From Anaerolineales bacterium UBA2029 (GTDB taxonomy: Bacteria; Chloroflexota; Anaerolineae; Aggregatilineales; Aggregatilineaceae): a DNA stretch of 12,853 nucleotides. A program made the translations under genes and the position numbers. Shown piece after piece: positions 1 to 6,858 of the stretch. Under the pieces are notes generated by a model. That model was not told where the DNA came from and did not search any database. It worked only from the letters and a program-made list of their open reading frames with translations. Every line of letters starts with the position of its first letter. Position 1 is the stretch's first letter. The stretch is taken from NCBI GenBank assembly GCA_002332795.1, contig DDBP01000178.1, positions 1 through 12,853 of the forward strand, given 5' to 3'.

Positions 1-61
1 CGCTCGGCTTGTCCCCTCTCCGACGCGGAGAGGGGGCCACGAGGCGCGCCAGCGCCGAGCG
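1..61. repeat. Nested inverted-repeat (REP/MITE-like) element
   Basis: Seen directly: an outer 8-base inverted repeat, CGCTCGGC at 1-8 with GCCGAGCG at 54-61, encloses a 10-bp perfect hairpin (13-22 with 26-35, loop of three bases at 23-25). The outer arm starts at the first base of the window, so the element may extend further left. A short GGGGGTGAGG stretch follows at 61-70. No T-tract follows the hairpin on either strand, so a simple terminator is unlikely. Intergenic hairpins of the CCCCTCTCC/GGAGAGGGG kind often occur in many copies per genome, but copy number cannot be judged from one window. Bases 62-222 after it contain nothing recognisable. Confidence 0.5.
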
Positions 62-222
62 GGGGTGAGGTAAAGCCGCAGGGCAGGGCCTCTCAAACGG
101 TCTCTAAACAGGACGTACGGGGTGAACCAGGGGCGATCAACAAAGGCGCGGGCTAGGCACAGCAGTTGATCTCAGGAAGACCTTGCGAATTCCGCGGGTC
201 TGCCACGCTCCCGGCTCACGAC

Positions 223-900
223 TCAGGACTCCGCGCCCGGCGTAAGTGTCGCCAGCGGCCAGGCGACCGGACGCACGTTGAGGCGGGTCAACTGCTTTTG
301 CGCGGCGAAAGGCGGGCGGAAGATGAGCCGGTCGAGCGGCGTGTCGGGCGTCAGCGCTTCCGGCTCGACGGGCAATATGGCGATCACCCCCCGCTCCGGA
401 TAGAGCAGCACCGCGTAGCCGACTTCCAGCAACGTCAGGTTGCCCTGCGAGACACCTGCTGCCGCCGGGACGCCATAGCGTTCGAGCAACAGGTCGAGCG
501 TGCCGTAGTCGCGCAGTTCGAGTTCGAGCACTTCGTCTACCCCGATCAGCGCGCGCAACTCGCAGCCCTGGGCGCTGAAGCGAAAATAGTTGGCCCGCCC
601 TGTCTCGCGCCTGGCCCGTCCAAAGGCCGCCTGGAGCTGCAGCAGCGTCGTCCGCCCCAGTTCGACCGCCTCGACGTTTTCCAGGGGGAACACGCGCGTG
701 CAGTCGCGCTCCGGCGTGACCGACGGGGAAGGCGTGCCGGTCGCCGTGAGCGGCGGGGTGAGGGAAACGCGCCCCGGCAACCCCTGCGGTGTTTGCTCCG
801 CCAGTGCAGCAGCAGACGGAGCGTGACCGGGCATCGCCGCCGCTCCCAGCACCGCCGTTGCCAGCACCCCTGCCCAGACCAGCCAGAATACCGTTTTCAT
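223..900 (-). CDS. Secreted protein of unknown function with Thr/Pro-rich linker
   Basis: Family not recognised. The 225-residue product begins with a typical signal peptide (positive Lys2, hydrophobic stretch about 4-22, Ala-rich cleavage zone). A low-complexity Thr/Pro/Ser linker follows at about 45-64, then a compact domain of about 160 residues with two cysteines (C67, C113) that could form a disulfide outside the cell. No catalytic motif or further membrane segment is visible. The ATG at 898-900 is chosen because the signal peptide starts there. A TTG at 939 in the same frame would add 13 residues before it and lies inside a hairpin. No clear Shine-Dalgarno sequence precedes either start. 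The gene stands alone, divergent from the sensor kinase. Export is well supported; function is open. Confidence 0.75.
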   Translation of the reverse strand: MKTVFWLVWAGVLATAVLGAAAMPGHAPSAAALAEQTPQGLPGRVSLTPPLTATGTPSPSVTPERDCTRVFPLENVEAVELGRTTLLQLQAAFGRARRETGRANYFRFSAQGCELRALIGVDEVLELELRDYGTLDLLLERYGVPAAAGVSQGNLTLLEVGYAVLLYPERGVIAILPVEPEALTPDTPLDRLIFRPPFAAQKQLTRLNVRPVAWPLATLTPGAES

Positions 901-905
901 GAGGC

Positions 906-954
906 CCGATTGTAATCGGTTTGGGCAGGGCGGGCACAAAGTCGCTGTGCCCGC
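906..954 (-). promoter_or_regulatory. Two hairpins in the leader of the secreted-protein gene
   Basis: Just upstream of the leftward start codon lie two perfect inverted repeats. One is a 9-bp stem (930-938 with 946-954, 7-base loop). The other is a 6-bp stem (906-911 with 914-919, 2-base spacer) only six bases from the ATG. With no Shine-Dalgarno sequence visible, the inner one could mask the ribosome site or be an operator. The outer one lacks a T-tract on either side. The structure is seen directly; the role is inferred. Confidence 0.35.
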
Positions 955-960
955 GCAGGG

Positions 961-1080
961 GACGCAGATGCCAGAACCGCTCCCTAACGTCTTCCCAATA
1001 ATTCATGAATAAAGGATAAATACAGGCAAAATGTGTTACTCTAGAAGCGGTAGCAATACTTTCGCGGTATGATCGCAGGT
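961..1080. promoter_or_regulatory. AT-rich divergent promoter region
   Basis: This stretch is much richer in A and T than its surroundings and separates two divergent genes, so promoters for both are expected here. It contains a perfect 10-bp palindrome (ATTCATGAAT, 1001-1010). A TATGAT hexamer at 1068-1073 resembles a -10 box for the rightward kinase gene but has no convincing -35 partner. On the other strand a TTGCCT-like -35 (1024-1029) sits 17 bases from an ATGAAT hexamer (1001-1006) that overlaps the palindrome. These assignments are tentative. Confidence 0.35.
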
Positions 1081-1098
1081 GATCAGCGGGCGGTGCGT

Positions 1099-1105
1099 GG
1101 GGAGA
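1099..1105 (+). promoter_or_regulatory. Ribosome binding site of the multi-PAS kinase
   Basis: GGGGAGA lies ten bases before the ATG at 1116. It supports that start over internal methionines, which would cut into the first PAS domain region. Confidence 0.5.
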
Positions 1106-1115
1106 CGTTCGTCGG

Positions 1116-4100
1116 ATGGCTCCGTCGGCCAGTTCTACTCCCAATTCCAGCAGACAGAACGGAGAAGACGCGCGCGCGTCGGCCCCAAGGCCGGGGACAG
1201 CAGCCGATGAAGTAAGGCGGCTGCAGCAGGCCCTGGTCGAGGCTGAGCAGCGCTACGAGGCGTTGTTCCAGGGCGCGTTCGACGCCATTCTCATCGAAGA
1301 CAGCGATCAGCGCATCCTGGATGCCAACCCTGCCGCGTGCCAGATGCTGGGCTATACGCGCGGGGAACTCTGCTCGATGTACACTTATCAGTTGCAGCCA
1401 AAGCATCGCCGCGGGCGCAGACCCAACCCGATCTATGAGCGCGCGCTGGAAGGGCTATGCGAAGGCACGCGCTTTTCCACCGAACTGATCCGGCGCGACG
1501 GCACGGCCTTCCCGGTAGATATCACCATCACGCCGCTGTACCTGACGCAGGGCCTGGTCTTCGTGGACATCCTGCGCGACATGAGCGAGCGCCAGAAAGC
1601 CGAGCAGGCGTTGGCCGAAGAGCGCAACCTGCTGCGCACGCTCATTGACCTGCTGCCGGACTATATCTACTTCAAGGATCGCCAGGGGCGCTATCGCCTG
1701 CTCAACAATGCTTCGCAGGCGTTGCTGGGCGTCGCGTCAGAAGAGGAAGTGCTGGGCAAGACGCCCGAATCTTTCTTCCCGCCGGAGCAGGTCGAAATGT
1801 TCCAGGCGATGGATCAGCAGGTGCTGGAAAAGGGACGGTCCTTTTTCAACGTCGAGCAGACCGTCACCGACCACACTGGCGCGTCACACACCGTGCTGAT
1901 GACCAAAATCCCCCTGCGCGACAGTGCCGGCGAGGTGCAGGGGTTGGTAGCCATCGCCCGCGACATCTCCGAGCGCAAAGAATTCGAGAACACGCTGGCG
2001 CACTACGCCGCCCGTCTCAACGTGTTGCATACGTTGCAGCAAGGCGTGCTGGCCGGGCAGCCCGCGCAAGAAATCGCGCTGGTGGCGCTGCAGGGCTTCT
2101 GCCGCCTGGTGCCGTGCTGGAGCGCCAGCCTGGCTCTTTTCGACCCGGCGCGCAACGATGTGTTGATGATCATCGTGGGCGAGAAGGGCGAAGCCGTCTT
2201 CAACGCGGGCGAATACGTGCCGCAGGCGCAATTCAACGTGCCGGAAAACGTCCGGCAGATGCGCCCGGCTATCGTGGACGATGTGAAGACACTGCCTGCG
2301 CCCAGCGTGTTGCAACGCCGCCTGGCCGCCTACGGCGCGCGCGCCTACCTGAGCGCCCCCCTGGTCGTGGGCGATCAGGTGTTGGGCGAGCTGGCCCTGG
2401 GCGAGCCACGGCCCGGCGCGTTTGGGGTGGCGCACCGCGTGATTGCCACTCAACTGGCCGATCAACTGGCGATGGCCATGTCGCACGTGCAGCTCAGCGC
2501 GCAGGTACGCCGTCACACCGAGGAGTTGCAGCGCCGGGTGGCCGAGCGCACCCAGGAACTGGAACGCACGCGCAGCCGTGTGGAAGCCATCCTCAATAAC
2601 AGCAGCGACGCCATCCTGCTGGTGCGCCCGACCGGCACCATCTCGCAGACCAATCTCACCTTCGACCGGCTCTTCGGCTACAAGCCGGACGAACTGTTCG
2701 ATCAGCCTCTGACGCGCGTAGCGCACCCGCAGTCGGCGGCGCACTTTGCGCGGGCGATCGAGCGGGTGATGCAGGAGGGCGTCGTCCAGCAACTGGAGAT
2801 CGTGGCGCAGCGCAAAGACGGCTCGACCTTCGACGCCGAGGTGGGGCTGTCGCGCGTGCCAGCCATCGCCGGACGGCGCGGCGGCATGGTCTGCCATCTG
2901 CGCGACATCACCGAGCGCAAACGCGCTGAAAGCGCCCTGCTGGAAAGCGAAATTCGCTATCGCGGCCTGTTCGAGCACGCGCCGGTTTCGCTGTGGGAAG
3001 AAGACTTCTCGCGCGTGCGGGCGCGCATCGAGGCGCTGCGGGCCGAGGGCGTGACCGACTTCCGGCGCTACTTCGCCGAGCATCCCGAAGCAATGCGGGC
3101 CTGCGCCGCCGAAGCGCGTATCCTGCAGGTGAACCAGGCCACGCTCGACCTGTTCGAACTCGATTCCTACGACGATCTGCGGGCCACGCTGGCCGACCTG
3201 GCCTATGATCCGCAGCAACAGCTTCTGCACGAGCAGGTGATCGCCCTGGCCGAAGGGCAGACCCGCCATGCGAGTGAGCAGACCTTCGTCACGCGGACGG
3301 GGCGCACCATTCACGCAGTCGTCGGTCTGTCGGTGCCGCCGGGTTCGGAGCAGACCTGGGCGCGCATCCTGGTCTACGTCATTGACATCACCGAGCGCAA
3401 ACGCGCCGAAGAAGAACTGCGCAAGGCGCTGGAAAAAGAGCGCGAACTGAGCGACCTGAAGACGCGCTTCGTCTCCATGGCCTCGCACGAGTTCCGCACG
3501 CCGCTGACGACCATCGTCTCCTCTACTGAGATTCTGGAGCGCTACTTCGACCGGCTGGGGGCAGAGCAGAAGGCCAAGCACTTTCAGCGCGTGCGCGCGG
3601 CTTCGCAGCACATGACGCAGTTGCTCGACGAAGTGTTGCTGCTGGGGCGGGCCGAAGCCGATCAGTTGCAGTTCCGTCCCGAACAATTGGATATCCTGGC
3701 GCTGGCTCAGGAAGTGCTGGAAACAGTCCAACTGAGCGCGCCGCCCGGCATCCGCTTCGAGACGGCGTTCGAATGCCCGCAGCCCTGGCTGTGGCTCGAC
3801 GAGAAACTCATGCGCCATATCCTCAACAATCTGCTGTCCAACGCCGTCAAGTACTCGCCGGGGGGAGGCACTGTCCGTTTCACCCTGGCGTGTGGGGGGC
3901 AGGAGTTGCTGATCCGCGTGCAGGACGAGGGCATCGGCATCCCGCCCAAAGACCTGGAGCATCTCTTCGAGCCATTCCATCGGGGGGAGAACGTGGGCAC
4001 CATCCAGGGCACGGGGTTGGGGCTGGCCATCACCAAGCGCGCCGTTGACCTGCACCACGGGACGATCGTCTGCGAAAGCACCGTTGGCGCGGGGACGACA

Positions 4101-4175
4101 TTCACGATTAGAATTCCATTGCAGGGTCGGGTAGCAGCGGGGGAGCAAGACCGTGACCAAGATACTGGTGATTGA
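1116..4175 (+). CDS. Cytosolic PAS-PAS-GAF-PAS-PAS sensor histidine kinase
   Basis: A 1019-residue hybrid-sensing kinase with no membrane segment, so it probably senses a cytoplasmic or diffusible signal. Order of domains: PAS at about 45-160, PAS at 170-290, GAF at 295-460, a short coiled coil at 462-490, PAS at 490-605, a PAS with a charged helical insertion at 612-765, HisKA at 780-850 and HATPase_c at 895-1003. Each PAS ends in the usual D-I-[TS]-E-R-K linker or a variant of it. The phospho-acceptor is H791 in SHEFRTPL. The ATP lid is intact: N909 in the N box, D937-x-G-x-G in G1 and GTGLGL at 965-970 in G2. It has no receiver of its own and overlaps the next gene by 23 bases, so the receiver-kinase encoded there is its likely partner. 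Class is certain; the signal is unknown. Confidence 0.95.
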   Translation: MAPSASSTPNSSRQNGEDARASAPRPGTAADEVRRLQQALVEAEQRYEALFQGAFDAILIEDSDQRILDANPAACQMLGYTRGELCSMYTYQLQPKHRRGRRPNPIYERALEGLCEGTRFSTELIRRDGTAFPVDITITPLYLTQGLVFVDILRDMSERQKAEQALAEERNLLRTLIDLLPDYIYFKDRQGRYRLLNNASQALLGVASEEEVLGKTPESFFPPEQVEMFQAMDQQVLEKGRSFFNVEQTVTDHTGASHTVLMTKIPLRDSAGEVQGLVAIARDISERKEFENTLAHYAARLNVLHTLQQGVLAGQPAQEIALVALQGFCRLVPCWSASLALFDPARNDVLMIIVGEKGEAVFNAGEYVPQAQFNVPENVRQMRPAIVDDVKTLPAPSVLQRRLAAYGARAYLSAPLVVGDQVLGELALGEPRPGAFGVAHRVIATQLADQLAMAMSHVQLSAQVRRHTEELQRRVAERTQELERTRSRVEAILNNSSDAILLVRPTGTISQTNLTFDRLFGYKPDELFDQPLTRVAHPQSAAHFARAIERVMQEGVVQQLEIVAQRKDGSTFDAEVGLSRVPAIAGRRGGMVCHLRDITERKRAESALLESEIRYRGLFEHAPVSLWEEDFSRVRARIEALRAEGVTDFRRYFAEHPEAMRACAAEARILQVNQATLDLFELDSYDDLRATLADLAYDPQQQLLHEQVIALAEGQTRHASEQTFVTRTGRTIHAVVGLSVPPGSEQTWARILVYVIDITERKRAEEELRKALEKERELSDLKTRFVSMASHEFRTPLTTIVSSTEILERYFDRLGAEQKAKHFQRVRAASQHMTQLLDEVLLLGRAEADQLQFRPEQLDILALAQEVLETVQLSAPPGIRFETAFECPQPWLWLDEKLMRHILNNLLSNAVKYSPGGGTVRFTLACGGQELLIRVQDEGIGIPPKDLEHLFEPFHRGENVGTIQGTGLGLAITKRAVDLHHGTIVCESTVGAGTTFTIRIPLQGRVAAGEQDRDQDTGD
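4139..4145 (+). promoter_or_regulatory. Ribosome binding site inside the kinase gene
   Basis: GGGGGAG is placed seven bases before the GTG at 4153, within the last codons of the upstream kinase. It selects GTG as the start of the receiver-kinase and implies translational coupling. Confidence 0.6.
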
Positions 4176-5259
4176 GGACGAAGAGTCCGTTCGCGAGAAT
4201 ATCCTGGAAATCCTGGGATACGAAGGCTTCGAGGTCCTGGGAGCCGCCAACGGGCGCGAGGGAGTCGAAGCCGCTCAGGAATTCCTGCCGGACCTGATTG
4301 TCTGCGACATCGCGATGCCGGAGATGGACGGCTATTCGGTGCTGCTGGCAGTGCGGCAGATGGCTTCTCTGGCGGCGGTGCCGTTCATCTTCCTCACGGC
4401 GCGCACCGATCGCAGCTTCATGCGGCACGGCATGGAACTGGGCGCAGACGATTACCTGACCAAGCCCTTCTCGTCGGCGGAGTTGCTGGCGGCCATCGAG
4501 GCCCGCCTCGAACGGCGCGAAGTGACCGCCCGCGCCATTGGCGGGGACATCGAGGAGGCCAAGCGACGGCTGGTGCAGATGATCGCGCACGAGCTGCGCA
4601 CGCCGCTGGTCTCCATCGAGATGGCGCTGGACATCATCTCCCGTCAGGTGGGGCAGCTTGAGCCGCATCAACTGCTGGAGCTGCTGGACTATATCGGTCG
4701 CGGCAGCAATCGTTTGCACCATGTGGTCGAGCAGATGGTGCTGATCACGCAGTTGGAAGCGGGCTTGCTCACGGCAGACGTGCTGCGCGAACAGGGGATG
4801 CCAGTGCACGTTTCGGAATTGCTGATCGCGGCGGTGAGCCTGGGCAAACGGTTCGCGCCGCGCAGCCCCGACGCGGTCGCGCGCATAGACGAGCGCGACG
4901 AAGACCTGACCGTGTGGGGCGACATCAACGCGCTCAAGCACGCCCTGGCGGAGATCATCGCCAACGCGCTGAGCTTCTCGCCCCCCGGCGGGGAAGTGGT
5001 GGTGGCGGCGTGGCGATCGGGTCAGCAGGCGGTGATCGCCGTCACCGATCGTGGGCCGGGCATCCCGCCGCAACAACTGGCTCACGCGCTGCGCGAGTTC
5101 TATCAGATTGACCGCGAGCGTCAGGAACAGCAGGGCATGGGCATGGGCCTGCCGCTGGCCCGCCGTCTGATCGAAGTGCACGGCGGCGCGCTGGATATTC
5201 AGTCGGTGGTAGGGCGCGGGACGCAGGTCATCGTCGAGTTGCCGCTGGCAGAAGCATGA
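4153..5259 (+). CDS. Response regulator-histidine kinase hybrid (REC-HisKA-HATPase)
   Basis: The 368-residue protein starts with a complete receiver domain (1-120): acidic pocket E8/D9, phospho-acceptor D52 in CDIAMP, T82 and K104 in TKPF. A HisKA domain follows with H146 in IAHELRTPL, then an HATPase_c domain with N271 in the N box, a DRGPGIPP G1 box and a GMGMGLPLARR G2 region. It has no DNA-binding output domain. REC-first kinases of this kind act as relays, where phosphorylation of the receiver adjusts the attached kinase; the overlapping PAS kinase is the obvious donor. The GTG start places the receiver at the very N-terminus, as usual for the family. A final DNA-binding regulator is not in the window. 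An 8-bp inverted repeat and then a terminator follow the stop codon. Confidence 0.93.
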   Translation: MTKILVIEDEESVRENILEILGYEGFEVLGAANGREGVEAAQEFLPDLIVCDIAMPEMDGYSVLLAVRQMASLAAVPFIFLTARTDRSFMRHGMELGADDYLTKPFSSAELLAAIEARLERREVTARAIGGDIEEAKRRLVQMIAHELRTPLVSIEMALDIISRQVGQLEPHQLLELLDYIGRGSNRLHHVVEQMVLITQLEAGLLTADVLREQGMPVHVSELLIAAVSLGKRFAPRSPDAVARIDERDEDLTVWGDINALKHALAEIIANALSFSPPGGEVVVAAWRSGQQAVIAVTDRGPGIPPQQLAHALREFYQIDRERQEQQGMGMGLPLARRLIEVHGGALDIQSVVGRGTQVIVELPLAEA

Positions 5260-5287
5260 GGCTGGAGAGCAGCTATTCCCTCCAGCC
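5260..5287 (+). other. Inverted repeat directly after the receiver-kinase stop
   Basis: GGCTGGAG at 5260-5267 pairs perfectly with CTCCAGCC at 5280-5287 across a 12-base loop, starting at the base after the stop codon. No T-tract follows. It stands 22 bases before the rho-independent terminator, so it may protect the mRNA 3' end or back up termination. Confidence 0.4.
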
Positions 5288-5309
5288 CCGGTCAGATACA
5301 TCGCCTGTC

Positions 5310-5347
5310 CGCCCCTGGGCACACGCCGTGCCGAGGGGCGTTTTTTT
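5310..5347 (+). terminator. Rho-independent terminator of the kinase operon
   Basis: A 7-bp GC-rich stem (5310-5316 with 5334-5340) is extended by four more pairs (5318-5321 with 5329-5332) past one mismatch. It is followed at once by seven T residues (5341-5347). The last T is also part of the stop codon of the convergent cytochrome gene. On the other strand no T-tract follows the stem, so it ends rightward transcription only. Confidence 0.85.
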
Positions 5348-5997
5348 CAACACCCGCCGGTGATGGACGCTCCCGTCACCAGCCAGCGATAGAGCCGTGC
5401 CGCCCACTCGTCGGTGATGGCGTCTGGGCCGTGCGCGGGGATGGTCGTCACGTCGCGGCGCAGCGCGGCCAGGAAATCGTTCAGCGAGAGATCGGTTTCG
5501 ACCAGGGGGGGCGCATAGGCCGACCCCTGCGCGAACGCCCCATGACAGGCGTCGCAGCCGCTCTGCGTCCACACGCTCATGCCCAGCACTTCGCCTTCCT
5601 CCAGAGTCAGCGCCGCCGACACTTCCGCCGCGGCGGGCAACGAGGTCACCCAGGCGTAGATGTCGCGCACATCGTCGTCACTTAGTTCGGCGGTGCTGAA
5701 GGCGGGCTTGGGGGGGCGCGTCTGTCGCACCGCCTGCACGAACTGCTCGAAGGGCAGCGTCGTACCGGCCAGCGCTCCGCCGACCTGCCCCTGCCCCCGT
5801 TCGCCATGACAGCCCGCGCAGCGCCACGTCGTGTAGAGGGTGTGGCCACGGTCGGGATCGGGAGCAGCGGCGGGGATCGTCGTCGGCTCCGGAGCCTGAT
5901 AGGCCGAGTCCGACGACGTGCGCGGCTGCTCGTCCTCACAGGCAGTCAGCGCGACGCCCACCAGGATCAACAGCGGAATCCACATCAGGCGGCGCAT
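5347..5997 (-). CDS. Diheme cytochrome c lipoprotein, last gene of the redox operon
   Basis: A 216-residue exported electron carrier. A hydrophobic leader ending in LTAC (17-20) predicts lipid attachment at C20, followed by a flexible acidic/Pro-rich linker to about residue 48. Two class-I-like cytochrome c domains follow, each with one heme site: CAGCH at 60-64 and CDACH at 148-152. Where such domains usually carry the distal Met in M-P-A, this protein has K97 (KPAF) and I186 (IPAH), and neither domain has a Met after its heme motif. The heme coordination is therefore probably not His/Met. The start at 5997 is chosen for its lipoprotein signal and an AGGAGA site at 6004-6009; longer in-frame starts lie inside cytochrome b. 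Spacing to cytochrome b is two bases. It probably shuttles electrons between the cytochrome b complex and another partner. Confidence 0.88.
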   Translation of the reverse strand: MRRLMWIPLLILVGVALTACEDEQPRTSSDSAYQAPEPTTIPAAAPDPDRGHTLYTTWRCAGCHGERGQGQVGGALAGTTLPFEQFVQAVRQTRPPKPAFSTAELSDDDVRDIYAWVTSLPAAAEVSAALTLEEGEVLGMSVWTQSGCDACHGAFAQGSAYAPPLVETDLSLNDFLAALRRDVTTIPAHGPDAITDEWAARLYRWLVTGASITGGC

Positions 5998-5999
5998 GG

Positions 6000-6842
6000 T
6001 CAGTCTCCTGCAGGCGCGTCGGCGGAGGCAGTGCCCCGCGCGGCGCTGGCCTGGGACGCTTCGGCCTGCGCCGGTTCGCGGTAACGGCGGCGATATTCGG
6101 CTTCCCAGGCGGCTTTCTCCGCCATCTTGCGCAGATACCACTTGCGATGATGCAGGTAGGCGTAGAGACCGGTCACCTTGCCAGTGAACATGCTGAAGAA
6201 CGCCTGCCGCTCTTCCGGGAAGATCGCGCCCATGTAGACGTGAATGATCACGCCGGCGAAGGTGATGCCCACCGCCAGGAAGTGGATCGGCATGGCCCAC
6301 TGAATGACCCATTGCCAGGACGTGGGGATGTGCTCCGAGTAGACCATGATCATCCCTGTCAAGCCGATCCAGAAGGTGCCGAGCACCACCACATAGCTAT
6401 AAAGCTTCTGCCCGGCGTTGTAGGCGTCCTGCGGCGGCAGGGGAACGTGCTTGCGCAGGCCCAGCATGTGCCAGGGCTTGATCATCAGCCAGCGGATGTC
6501 GTCTTTGTCCAGCAGCATGCGCGTCGAGGCGAAGGTGAGGAAGTACTTGCGGAAGCCCACGAAGATGTTGAAGGTGAGCACCGCCAGCCAGATTTGCCCC
6601 CACACGCCGTGCCAGTAGATGAGCGAGGCCGTGCTGCCGAAAATCTGGCGCATCAGGTCGTTCCAGGCAGTGGACGAAGCCGGATAGGTTCTCTCCAGCA
6701 GGATGCCGATGCCGGTTGGCAACAGCAGCAGCCACATGGCGACGTTGAACCAGTGCGTCAGGATGTTGGCCAGATGATGCTTGACCAGCACCTGTTCCTG
6801 AAGCTTCTTGCGCTGTTCGAGCGTGAGCACTTCGTCTGACAT
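6000..6842 (-). CDS. FdnI/PhsC-type membrane cytochrome b subunit
   Basis: A 280-residue di-heme cytochrome b, the membrane quinone-reactive subunit of a molybdoenzyme complex. Hydrophobic segments are at about 33-50, 76-97, 150-168 and 182-205. Candidate heme ligands are H30, H78, H187 and H201. The 14-residue spacing of the last pair, and the overall layout, match the four ligand histidines I recall for E. coli formate dehydrogenase-N FdnI. The C-terminal 45 residues are charged and Ala-rich, probably cytoplasmic. The ATG at 6840-6842 is preferred: AGGGGAGG at 6851-6858 lies eight bases before it, while the GTG at 6849-6851 overlaps that site. Gene order behind the molybdoenzyme and ferredoxin matches thiosulfate reductase (PhsABC) and formate dehydrogenase operons. 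The substrate is not shown by this subunit. Confidence 0.9.
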   Translation of the reverse strand: MSDEVLTLEQRKKLQEQVLVKHHLANILTHWFNVAMWLLLLPTGIGILLERTYPASSTAWNDLMRQIFGSTASLIYWHGVWGQIWLAVLTFNIFVGFRKYFLTFASTRMLLDKDDIRWLMIKPWHMLGLRKHVPLPPQDAYNAGQKLYSYVVVLGTFWIGLTGMIMVYSEHIPTSWQWVIQWAMPIHFLAVGITFAGVIIHVYMGAIFPEERQAFFSMFTGKVTGLYAYLHHRKWYLRKMAEKAAWEAEYRRRYREPAQAEASQASAARGTASADAPAGD

Positions 6843-6850
6843 GACTCGCA

Positions 6851-6858
6851 CCTCCCCT
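6851..6858 (-). promoter_or_regulatory. Ribosome binding site of cytochrome b (decides start)
   Basis: The leftward strand reads AGGGGAGG directly after the ferredoxin-subunit stop, eight bases before the ATG at 6842. It rules out the GTG three codons earlier, which overlaps it. Confidence 0.6.

Noticed and set aside
1001..1010. ATTCATGAAT palindrome as a binding site of the ArsR regulator
   Set aside because: The half-sites resemble those near arsR, but spacing differs (2 versus 7 bases) and a ten-base palindrome in an AT-rich spacer can arise by chance.
137..1144. Minus-strand frame covering the left intergenic regions
   Set aside because: It overlaps the signal-peptide protein in another frame, crosses the divergent promoter region and the kinase start, and has an Arg/Gly/Ala-rich sequence without motifs.
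1884..4250. Long open frame on the minus strand opposite the sensor kinase (788 codons)
   Set aside because: It mirrors a kinase gene with clear domains. Its translation is His/Gln/Arg-rich without recognisable motifs, as expected for the complement of GC-rich coding sequence.
4108..5322. Minus-strand open frame opposite the receiver-kinase (404 codons)
   Set aside because: The plus strand carries intact receiver and kinase motifs; the antisense product has no recognisable domain.
5998..6312. Upstream extension of the diheme cytochrome frame
   Set aside because: It would run through the end of cytochrome b and bury the lipoprotein signal and ribosome site; the ATG at 5997 fits far better.
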